A program made the position numbers and the translations under genes. This document shows, piece after piece, positions 14,737 through 22,601 of a stretch of DNA of 63,491 nt. Each line of letters opens with the position of its first letter. Within the stretch, counting starts at the first letter, position 1. A model generated the notes under the pieces. It saw nothing but the letters and a program-made list of their open reading frames with translations. It did not search any database and was not told the origin of the DNA. Source of the DNA: a virus; IMG/VR virus record IMGVR_UViG_3300046005_001261, positions 1 to 63,491 of that record; one strand, 5' to 3'.

Positions 14737-16016
14737 TGAATTCTTCAGAACAAATTTCAAAAGCCGGTGATATTAATATTGAGTTGGTTCAGATAACTAC
14801 TGCTCAGAAATTTTATCAGAATATTACTAACCAAGTTATAGGAATACAAATATTTGAAGATATATTTTCGCCTTTTATAACCGGAACTTTAGAGATACGA
14901 GATTCACTGGATTTAATGAATGTATTTCCTTTTAATGGAGAAGAGTTTCTTGAACTTAAATTAACTACTCCTACTCTTGAAAAGGGTAATATAGACGGCA
15001 AATTTTACATTTATAAAATGTCGAATAGAACTATGGTTGGAAATAGAGCAACTATCTATACTTTGCATTTTATATCTACTGAAGCTATTGTTGATATTAA
15101 TAAAAAAATAAGTAAGTCATTTTCAGGTAAATGTTCTGAAATTGTCAAAACACTATTACAAGATCCTGATGTAGGATTACATGTAACTAAAGAAATAAAT
15201 GTTGAAGAAACTAATAATTCAACAAAATTTATTTCTAACTTTTGGTCACCAATTAAAAGTATTAATAATGTTTCTGAAACAGCTGTTAATAAAAATGGAT
15301 CCGGTTCTTATTTGTTTTTTGAAAATAGATATGGGTTTAACTTTGTATCATTAGAATCATTATATAATGCAAAAGTCTTTCAAGGATTTTTATATGATAA
15401 TTATATTCGTGATAATAAATCATATGGTACTGCTACAGTTAGAAATGTAACAGAAGATTATAAACGTATTAGAAGTATTTCTATTCCTACTGCATATGAT
15501 TATGTAGAAAGAGCCAGAGGAGGTATGTTTGGTTCAAGATTATTTACATATGATATTACCACAAAGAAATATAATAATACTAATTATGATATGATTGAAT
15601 CATTTGAATCATACAATCATCTAAATAAATATCCATTAGCATCTAATAAATCTATATACAGACATAATTCATTTATTATGTCTATGTCAAAGTATACAGG
15701 AAATTTTAATGAATATGGCGATGTTACAAATGCGTCAATTATACAAAATAGAGTATCTTCATTTGCCCAAATTGACGCAAATAAAGTAGAAATAGTTGTT
15801 CCAGGCAGATTAGATTATACTGTAGGTCTAAGAATAGTATTAAACTTATATAAGATTGAACCCGTAACAAAAGAAGATACTGAAACACAAGATCAAATGT
15901 TTTCAGGTGCATATATCATAGCGGCAGTTAATCATTATATTAATAGAAACATACATGAATGTACTATGGAAATAGTAAAAGAAAGTTTATTGATAGATTT
16001 GAATAGGAGCAAATAA
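14736..16016 (+). CDS. gp27: gp27-like baseplate hub protein
   Basis: The 426-aa protein (T4 gp27: 391) begins with the typical hub beta-domain: VIGIQIFEDIFSPFITGTLE, IRDSLDLMNVFPFNGEEFLE, YKMSNRTMVGNRATIYTLHF and FSGKCSEIVKTLL. It lies immediately upstream of the gp5 OB-domain gene, as expected since gp27 and gp5 form the central spike complex. The C-terminal part includes VVPGRLDYTVGLRIVLNLYK. Translation is coupled to the next gene by TAATG. Confidence 0.82.
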   Translation: MNSSEQISKAGDINIELVQITTAQKFYQNITNQVIGIQIFEDIFSPFITGTLEIRDSLDLMNVFPFNGEEFLELKLTTPTLEKGNIDGKFYIYKMSNRTMVGNRATIYTLHFISTEAIVDINKKISKSFSGKCSEIVKTLLQDPDVGLHVTKEINVEETNNSTKFISNFWSPIKSINNVSETAVNKNGSGSYLFFENRYGFNFVSLESLYNAKVFQGFLYDNYIRDNKSYGTATVRNVTEDYKRIRSISIPTAYDYVERARGGMFGSRLFTYDITTKKYNNTNYDMIESFESYNHLNKYPLASNKSIYRHNSFIMSMSKYTGNFNEYGDVTNASIIQNRVSSFAQIDANKVEIVVPGRLDYTVGLRIVLNLYKIEPVTKEDTETQDQMFSGAYIIAAVNHYINRNIHECTMEIVKESLLIDLNRSK

Positions 16017-16690
16017 TGTTTCATCTTGGTTGTGTAGAGAATAGAATTGATCCACTTAAATTAGGTAGATGTCAAGTTCGTATTGTAGGTCTTCATACAG
16101 AAGATAAAACAGTATTACCGACTGATGATTTACCTTGGGCATATCCTATGATGCCTATTAATTCTGCTTCTATATCAGGTCTAGGATGGTCTCCTACAGG
16201 AGTTGTGCCGGGTTCTTGGGTAATTTGTATATTCCTAGATCCTGATAATCAACAACCCATAATGATCGGAACAATAGGTGGTATACCAAGTACTAAAACT
16301 GTATCATTTATTAATGACGCAACTAATAATATTATTTCAACAGATGATACTGGTGAACTTGTTAATCCAAAGGGAGATATATTAACTGATGCTGTAGATG
16401 CAATAATTGCATATGAAACTCCAGGAGCATCAATAGTACAATCTACAGGAACTAAATATGAATTATCTGCTATATCTGAAAATGGAACTACAACATATAA
16501 TATAACACCTAAATCTAATATAACTCCTATTGCGACTGCTACTTATGATGAAACTACCGAATTATATTCTGTCTTATTAAAACGGCCGGATAATTATACA
16601 AAAGAACAATATTTGCCGTTTACAGATGTTAATCCTAAAACATTTGGAACTACAGAAGAAATTACAACCTATTTTGATAAGAACTTTTAA
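16016..16690 (+). CDS. gp5: gp5 N-terminal part: OB-fold hub protein
   Basis: A 224-aa protein. Residues 1-95 are the gp5 OB domain (MFHLGCVENRIDPLKLGRCQ, VRIVGLH, WAYPMMPINSASISGLGWSP, PGSWVICIFLDPDNQQPIMI). The rest is an uncharacterised acidic, T/N-rich stretch. In T4 the OB domain, lysozyme and beta-helix are one 575-aa chain cleaved after assembly. Here the chain stops after the OB part and a new gene starts 9 bases later, so the spike is made from two polypeptides. Confidence 0.8.
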   Translation: MFHLGCVENRIDPLKLGRCQVRIVGLHTEDKTVLPTDDLPWAYPMMPINSASISGLGWSPTGVVPGSWVICIFLDPDNQQPIMIGTIGGIPSTKTVSFINDATNNIISTDDTGELVNPKGDILTDAVDAIIAYETPGASIVQSTGTKYELSAISENGTTTYNITPKSNITPIATATYDETTELYSVLLKRPDNYTKEQYLPFTDVNPKTFGTTEEITTYFDKNF

Positions 16691-16699
16691 GGATTTATA

Positions 16700-19474
16700 A
16701 TGGCAGATGCAATAGAAAAAACACCTATACCTCCAAATCCTCCCACTAGTGCAGGAGCAACTCAAGGAGCTGTAGCAGGAATTGCGGCAATTATTGCTGC
16801 ATGTGAAGAGGGTGGATTCAAATCAAAATATGCAAAATGTGCTATGCTTGGTATTGCCGGTGTAGAAAGTAAATGGATGCATACTGCAGATGAAAATCAC
16901 AAATATTCTGCTAAAAGAATTAGAACAGTATGGCCAAAGATTACCCAAGCAGAAGCAGAATTATGGAATAATAGTCCTGAAGTAAAGTATTCTAAACAAG
17001 AATTCTTTGGATTTATTTATGGTACTAAAATAACAGGAAATCCCGCAAATGGTCAATATTATGGTAGAGGGTATATACAATTAACATTGCGGTGTAATTA
17101 TAAAGAAATTGGTTCAAGATTGGGTATAGATTTAATAAATCATCCAGAATTACTACAACAGTCTGCTGAAATAGGCGCAAAAGCAGTTGTAGAATATTTT
17201 AAAATGAATATCTCAGACTGGGATAAATTACAATGGGAACCTAGTTTCTTTGAAGTAGCTCTTTCTAAAGTTGGTGGACATAAAGGTGGTTGGCCAGCTA
17301 AAAGAAAATATTATGAATACTTTTTAGGCGGTAAATCCGCACCTGCTCCAACTAATAAAGATGCTGTATCTTCTGCTCCAACTAGAACTCAAGTAGAAAT
17401 AAATGCTTTACCTGCATCTAGAAGAGAAGCATACACTGAAGATAGATCTGGTAATTTCTCTAAAACTGGATTCTGTGATCCTGAAGGAAAGTATCCTTTA
17501 CGTGATTTTATGAATGAACCAGATACTAATAGATTAGCAAGAGGTAATATTGAAGATACCCACGTTAAATTTAAAGATGCTACTCGCGCAAAAAATATAC
17601 CATTAGCAAATGGTGGTTCTTATGATCAACCCGAATCTGCATATAATACCATTTATCCATACAACAAAGTTATGGAGTCTGAATCTGGGCACGTTTTAGA
17701 ATTTGATGATAGTCCTGAAGGCGAACGTATTAACTTATACCATCGTAAAGGTACTTTCATTGAAATAGATCCTAATGGTTCCCAAGTAAATTATATAGTA
17801 GGTGATGGATATTACATTACTGAAAACAATGGTAATATATTCATTAAAGGAACATGTAACTTAACCGTTTCAGGTCCAATGAATATACTTTGTCAAGGTG
17901 ATGCAAATCTTGAAGTATGTGGTCAAGTTGACGCCGTATTCCATAACAATGTTAATATTGGTGTAGCCCAAGATTTAAATGTTGCGGTAGGCGGCGATTA
18001 TAATGTATTAGTTGAAGGTAATTATAATGTAGAAGTTGGTAAGACATCAAACCATAGAGCAATAGGTACAATGTCATTAGAATCAACAGATGCGTTAAAA
18101 TTAAAAACTGCAAAATCTATTAGTTTAGAAGGTGGGGATACTGCCTCTACTGCCGAAACATTATTAAAAATGTCAAGTAGTATTAAATTTGAAACTGAAA
18201 AATCATTTGAAATTAAAGCAGATTCAATGAAGTTTGATATTGCAAATGCTATTCAAATGAAAAGTGCATCATATCAATTACAAACTTCAGGTAATATATC
18301 TTTAGGTTCAGGCGACACTATAGGATTAATAGCCCCTAAAATTGAAAACAATAATCCTAGTACTACATTTCCTTCAATAACCTCATTAACTAAATTAGGA
18401 ACATCACAAGTCCCAGTAGATTTTGCCGGTAATCAAATATCAGGTAGAAGTAGTGAAAATACTTTAGTTAATACTTACTTAACTCCTATGGGAACATATA
18501 ATCCTAATACATTACCTAAAACTGTAGTTGATTCAGTATTAAATAAAATTCCATTATCATCCGGTTTACTTGGTTTGTTTGGTGGTGTTGAACCCGACAT
18601 TTATGATCCAAAATATAGTGCTCCATTAGAAAGAAAAACTAGTCTTTCTACTGCCGGTGTTACTGGAAATCATACTTTAGTTGTACCTCCTACAGATTCT
18701 GCTCATCAACAAGGTGGACCAAATTTGATGCCTCCGGCTAGACATACGGACGGAGTATTTAAATTTGAAACTGAAGATGATTGGAACACTGCTTCTGGTC
18801 AAAAAGCTAGAGTAGGTATGGTAGGAACTTCTGATTATGAAAATAATGGCAATGAAGCAGGTACTTCCGGTGATTCATCTCCTGCTACTGGAGGAACTGG
18901 AGCAGGAACTCAATTATCTTCAGAGAAACTTACTGAAATTAATAATATGACCGATTTCCCTACTAGTTATAAGTTAAGTGATAACTTTACTTTAGGTATG
19001 TTAACTAGTGCTCAAGGTAAAGTATTGAAAAATACTACTTTACCGGATGGAGTGTATTCTAAACAACAATTAGTTGCAAACCTTTCAGCATTATGTATAA
19101 ACATATTAGAAAAAGTTTATGCTGAAATAGGACCAAGTAGACAACAAGATCCTAATGGCATATGGAATATTAATTCTGGATTAAGAAATGAAACTGGAGG
19201 ATCTTTTCATAATAAAGGCGAAGCATGTGATATTCAGTTATCTTCAAGAGATATAACTGAACATTATGAATTAGCTGTTAAGTTAGAAAAGATCTTACCT
19301 TATAATCAAGTTATATTAGAGTATAGAAACAAAGGCAATAGTGTATGGATTCATTTATCTTATTCAATGAAAGGAAGTATGAAACTTTGTACAACTTATA
19401 TTGATGATAAGAATGTTAATTCTTCCGGTAAACCTGCATCTGGTTCAAATGGGTTACTTACGTTTTATGTATAG
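16700..19474 (+). CDS. gp5: Tail spike protein: GH19 muralytic domain, gp5 beta-helix, M15-type peptidase
   Basis: A 924-aa protein with three parts. Residues about 25-210 are GH19-like: catalytic glutamate E56 in GIAGVESKW, YSAKRI, then YYGRGYIQLTLRCNY (120-134). Residues about 280-540 are a gp5/VgrG-type beta-helix (SGHVLEFDDSPEGERINLYH, then NVNIGVAQDLNVAVGGDYNV repeats). The C-terminus (about 770-910) resembles M15 peptidases: H837 and D844 in FHNKGEACDI and H885 in VWIHLSY could bind zinc. The GH19 domain replaces the T4 lysozyme and should open peptidoglycan during DNA entry. AAGGAT precedes the start. Confidence 0.83.
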   Translation: MADAIEKTPIPPNPPTSAGATQGAVAGIAAIIAACEEGGFKSKYAKCAMLGIAGVESKWMHTADENHKYSAKRIRTVWPKITQAEAELWNNSPEVKYSKQEFFGFIYGTKITGNPANGQYYGRGYIQLTLRCNYKEIGSRLGIDLINHPELLQQSAEIGAKAVVEYFKMNISDWDKLQWEPSFFEVALSKVGGHKGGWPAKRKYYEYFLGGKSAPAPTNKDAVSSAPTRTQVEINALPASRREAYTEDRSGNFSKTGFCDPEGKYPLRDFMNEPDTNRLARGNIEDTHVKFKDATRAKNIPLANGGSYDQPESAYNTIYPYNKVMESESGHVLEFDDSPEGERINLYHRKGTFIEIDPNGSQVNYIVGDGYYITENNGNIFIKGTCNLTVSGPMNILCQGDANLEVCGQVDAVFHNNVNIGVAQDLNVAVGGDYNVLVEGNYNVEVGKTSNHRAIGTMSLESTDALKLKTAKSISLEGGDTASTAETLLKMSSSIKFETEKSFEIKADSMKFDIANAIQMKSASYQLQTSGNISLGSGDTIGLIAPKIENNNPSTTFPSITSLTKLGTSQVPVDFAGNQISGRSSENTLVNTYLTPMGTYNPNTLPKTVVDSVLNKIPLSSGLLGLFGGVEPDIYDPKYSAPLERKTSLSTAGVTGNHTLVVPPTDSAHQQGGPNLMPPARHTDGVFKFETEDDWNTASGQKARVGMVGTSDYENNGNEAGTSGDSSPATGGTGAGTQLSSEKLTEINNMTDFPTSYKLSDNFTLGMLTSAQGKVLKNTTLPDGVYSKQQLVANLSALCINILEKVYAEIGPSRQQDPNGIWNINSGLRNETGGSFHNKGEACDIQLSSRDITEHYELAVKLEKILPYNQVILEYRNKGNSVWIHLSYSMKGSMKLCTTYIDDKNVNSSGKPASGSNGLLTFYV

Positions 19475-20041
19475 TTAATCACCTAAAAGGAAACTTTTTG
19501 TTTTACATTTAGAAATTTTAGCTTGACCTACAATAAAACCAGATATAGAATCAAAGGATAATTTAGAGGTACCTAAGTTAACATTAGCAAGATCATGCGC
19601 AGCTTGAGCAGCATCTATTGCTATTTGATTTCCTGTTTGAATAGCTGCAGTTAAAGAAGCCGCTGTTGAGGTTACTACTCCTTCAGCAGCACTTACGGCA
19701 TTAGTAGCAGTTGCAATCATAGCAGCACCTACTTCATCCATAGTTGCTGCAAGAGTATCCATAGCTGCTTCACTTGCAGACATCATTAATTTTTTTATAG
19801 TTAAAGCATCTACATCAGGCAAGGCATCTTTTAATAATTGTAATAGTTCCATTCCAGAAGGTAAACTATTATATGTCGGCAAAAGGGCAGTAACACTTCC
19901 TAAAGTGAGAGGATTAGCTGCTAATCCTGCTACCAAGGTAGATACTCCCATAAAATGATTTGTAATATTATCCTCTGCATGTGATAATCTTGCAGCTAAA
20001 CCTTGAAGTTGTTTATTACATTCGCCAGTACAATTCGCCAT
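19475..20041 (-). CDS. Alanine-rich late protein, unknown
   Basis: I choose ATG at 20041 (GAGAG before it) instead of an in-frame TTG 15 bases upstream. The 188-aa protein starts MANCTGECNKQLQGLAARLS and has long Ala/Thr-rich helices (ASEAAMDTLAATMDEVGAAM, ATATNAVSAAEGVVTSTAAS), with four cysteines, two near each end. It lies on the opposite strand between gp5 and gp25 with its own late promoter. In other T4-like phages this slot often holds a PAAR tip protein, but no PAAR motif is visible. Probably a virion protein. Confidence 0.65.
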   Translation of the reverse strand: MANCTGECNKQLQGLAARLSHAEDNITNHFMGVSTLVAGLAANPLTLGSVTALLPTYNSLPSGMELLQLLKDALPDVDALTIKKLMMSASEAAMDTLAATMDEVGAAMIATATNAVSAAEGVVTSTAASLTAAIQTGNQIAIDAAQAAHDLANVNLGTSKLSFDSISGFIVGQAKISKCKTKSFLLGD

Positions 20042-20068
20042 GTTTAATTCTCTCAATTATTAAAATAA

Positions 20069-20076
20069 TATTTATA
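20069..20076 (-). promoter_or_regulatory. Late promoter for the alanine-rich gene
   Basis: Minus-strand TATAAATA 28 bases before its start. It shares four bases with the plus-strand late promoter at 20073-20080, so both lie within one 12-bp palindrome. Confidence 0.65.
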
Positions 20077-20080
20077 AATA
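20073..20080 (+). promoter_or_regulatory. Late promoter for the 59-aa gene and downstream genes
   Basis: Plus-strand TATAAATA, 26 bases before ATG at 20106, overlapping the minus-strand element at 20069-20076. Confidence 0.65.
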
Positions 20081-20105
20081 TAAAAGATCAACAAAGGTGA
20101 ATATT

Positions 20106-20285
20106 ATGATATCAGACCAAAATTACTTTAGACCCAGAGTAGATGAAAGAGTTTATGAAGATGCAGTTAAAAAAGCCTCTTTTCTAGCAGATAACATGTA
20201 TGTAAAATTAACTAGTGGTTATACATTTGAATCATTGGTTAATGATTTAATTAATAAAGACTTAAGGGATAAACAATATCCTTGA
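20106..20285 (+). CDS. Small hypothetical protein, 59 aa
   Basis: ATG at 20106 follows AAGGTGA at good spacing; an in-frame GTG nine bases earlier lies in that ribosome site and is less likely. The protein begins MISDQNYFRPRVDERVYEDA and is helical and charged. It is followed directly by the 39-bp repeat at 20284, whose first two bases lie in its stop codon. It is expressed late by its promoter. Function unknown. Confidence 0.55.
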   Translation: MISDQNYFRPRVDERVYEDAVKKASFLADNMYVKLTSGYTFESLVNDLINKDLRDKQYP

Positions 20286-20322
20286 AAAACCTGGTATAAC
20301 CAGTATATCACAAAAGTAAACA
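20284..20322. repeat. 39-bp direct repeat, copy 1
   Basis: Identical over 39 bases to 63146-63184. It contains CTGGTATAACCAG, a perfect 5-bp inverted repeat with a 3-base centre. In this copy a second pairing, CACAAAA with TTTTGTG (20309-20315, 20335-20341), is possible. It follows a stop codon and precedes gp25. Confidence 0.8.
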
Positions 20323-20372
20323 AAAGTAAACTGTTTTTGTGAATAAATAATACATATTAATTGGAAATTAAA

Positions 20373-20765
20373 ATGTCACGGAATACTCGGCTTTTTTCAG
20401 ATTTAGATTTAAACTTTACTGCTAATCCTAATACAGGGGACGTGTCTATTAGGTATGATGAAAATGCAATTAAAGCATCGGTAAAGAATCTAGTTTTAAC
20501 TCAAAACTATGAAAGACCTTTTCATTCTGAACTAGGTTCTCCAATACATAGATTATTATTTGATTTATCAACCCCTTTATTAACATATACTTTAAAAGCA
20601 GTTTTAATAGATCTTATTATTAATCATGAACCAAGAGTAAATTTAAATGACATAACTGTGACACTTTCCCCTGATAATAATTCAGTATATGTTTCCATCT
20701 ATTTCACGATTTTAAATACAACAAGACCAATACAACTAGATTTAGTACTGGAAAGGACCCGATAA
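20373..20765 (+). CDS. gp25: gp25, baseplate wedge protein
   Basis: I choose ATG at 20373 (MSRNTRLFSD ...); an in-frame TTG 12 bases earlier overlaps the ribosome region. The 130-aa protein (T4 gp25: 132) has DLDLNFTANPNTGDVSIRYD, KNLVLTQNYERPFHSELGSP and LIINHEPRVNLNDI, the conserved T4 gp25/T6SS TssE pattern including the EPR motif. It joins gp6 and initiates the sheath at the baseplate. The gp6 ATG follows its stop directly. Confidence 0.9.
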   Translation: MSRNTRLFSDLDLNFTANPNTGDVSIRYDENAIKASVKNLVLTQNYERPFHSELGSPIHRLLFDLSTPLLTYTLKAVLIDLIINHEPRVNLNDITVTLSPDNNSVYVSIYFTILNTTRPIQLDLVLERTR

Positions 20766-22601
20766 ATGTCAAGTAAAAAAATAAATGTATCTGAACTAGA
20801 TTTTGATACAATTAAAACTAGTTTAAAAGAATTTTTAAAAGGTCAAGAAACATTCCAGGATTATGATTTTGATGGATCTGGATTATCTGTATTACTTGAT
20901 ATTTTAGCATACAATACTCATTATAATGCTATTTACAATAATCTTTCTATTAATGAAATGTTCTTGGACTCGGCAAGAAAAAGGAATAGTGTTGTTTCAT
21001 TAGCAAAAACTTTAGGATATACACCAAGGTCTGCTACATGCTCTACTGCTATATTAAGTATGACTTCATCAGGAGATGTAGATTCTCCTCATCTTATTAC
21101 ATTACCTGCTTATTCACCTTTTTCTACAATAGTTAATAATAAATCATATAGATTTTATAATAGATTTGCTTATAGTGCTGCAAAAAATACTAGGAATGTT
21201 TACGAATTTGCTAGTGTAGAATTATTTGAAGGTATTCCATTAACATACAAATATACTAAAGGTACAGGCACAAGATATATTATACCAAATGCAAATGTAG
21301 ATACTAGTTCAATAGTTGTTAAATGTTATAAGTCTATTAATAGTTCAGATGTTACTACTTACACGTTAGCAGAATCAATATTAAATGTTAATGGTACTTC
21401 ACATGTGTATTGGGTAAAAGAAATAGATGATGGTTTATATGAATTAACCTTTGGAGATGGAAATATTGGATTTGCTTTAGAAAATGGAAATGTGGTTGAA
21501 ATTCATTATATGGTATCAAATCTAGATGCTGCTAATAATGCAAAAGTTTTTACATATAATGGAAATGCATTATATTCAGGATTTAGTATCCCCAGTATAA
21601 CTACTATTTCATACTCATCTAATGGAACTGCATCTGAAAATTTAGATTCAATTAAATTTAATGCGCCTAGAGTTTACTCTGCTCAAGATAGAGCAGTAAC
21701 TATAGATGATTATAAAGCATTAATATATTCTGAAATGGCTGATATTGATTCTGTTACTGTTTGGGGTGGAGAAGATGCAACACCACCAATATATGGTAAA
21801 ATATTTATTTGTATAAAACCACAAAGTGGTGATTTCTTAACTGAACAACAAAAAGATTATTTATTATACAATATTATTAAACCTAAAAAGGTTACTACAG
21901 TTACTCCAGTAATTGTAGATGCCGAATATATTAATGTACAATTAGAAGTTACCGTTTATTATAATGAGTTAGAAACTACGAGATCTATTTCTGAATTACA
22001 AACTATTATAAAAAATGAAATTGAAACTTATAATCAAAATGATTTACAGAAGTTTGATGGAATTTTAAGATATTCTAAATTAAGTAAATTAATTGATAAT
22101 GCTGAATCGTCAATACTAAACAATATTACTACATTAACTTTACATCGTAAGATATATCCTAAGTATAATATTTCCGCTCAATATACTATTAGTTTAATCA
22201 CTCCAATATATTATTCAGGTGTACCTGAAGATATGATTTTAAGTACAGGATTTTATATTTCAGGTGATACAACAAAAGTATATTATCTTGTTGATGACGG
22301 TATAGGTAATATGATTCTATTTTATTATAATCAAACTGTTAGAACGGTTGTTAATTCTAAAATAGGAAGTGTAGATTATAAAAAAGGTATTATTAATATA
22401 TACAATCTAAATATATCAATGATTGTGGGTTCTACTTTTGAACTTTCTATTAAACCTCAATCTAATGATATAGTTTCAGCATATACTCAAATTGTACAAA
22501 TTGATCCTGCTCAAGTTAATGTAACCGTAATATCCGATAAAACAATTAATGGTAACACTGCTGGTGGTACAAACTACATCTTTGCTTCGAGTAGAACATA
22601 A
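20766..22601 (+). CDS. gp6: gp6, baseplate wedge protein
   Basis: The 611-aa protein (T4 gp6: 660) carries FDFDGSGLSVLLDILAYNTH (near 38-52), YNNLSINEMFLDSARKRNSV and SLAKTLGYTPRSA, the conserved gp6/gpJ-like start. Later come the ENLDSIKFNAPRVYSAQDRA block and AVTIDDYKALI. gp6 dimers form the inner ring of the baseplate and drive its opening on contraction. It sits between gp25 and the next wedge gene, and its stop overlaps the next start by TAATG. Confidence 0.88.
   Translation: MSSKKINVSELDFDTIKTSLKEFLKGQETFQDYDFDGSGLSVLLDILAYNTHYNAIYNNLSINEMFLDSARKRNSVVSLAKTLGYTPRSATCSTAILSMTSSGDVDSPHLITLPAYSPFSTIVNNKSYRFYNRFAYSAAKNTRNVYEFASVELFEGIPLTYKYTKGTGTRYIIPNANVDTSSIVVKCYKSINSSDVTTYTLAESILNVNGTSHVYWVKEIDDGLYELTFGDGNIGFALENGNVVEIHYMVSNLDAANNAKVFTYNGNALYSGFSIPSITTISYSSNGTASENLDSIKFNAPRVYSAQDRAVTIDDYKALIYSEMADIDSVTVWGGEDATPPIYGKIFICIKPQSGDFLTEQQKDYLLYNIIKPKKVTTVTPVIVDAEYINVQLEVTVYYNELETTRSISELQTIIKNEIETYNQNDLQKFDGILRYSKLSKLIDNAESSILNNITTLTLHRKIYPKYNISAQYTISLITPIYYSGVPEDMILSTGFYISGDTTKVYYLVDDGIGNMILFYYNQTVRTVVNSKIGSVDYKKGIINIYNLNISMIVGSTFELSIKPQSNDIVSAYTQIVQIDPAQVNVTVISDKTINGNTAGGTNYIFASSRT

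Noticed and set aside
16690-16700. The gp5 split as a simple frameshift
   Set aside because: The first gene ends in a normal stop, and the second has its own AAGGAT ribosome site and ATG. An error cannot be fully excluded without relatives.
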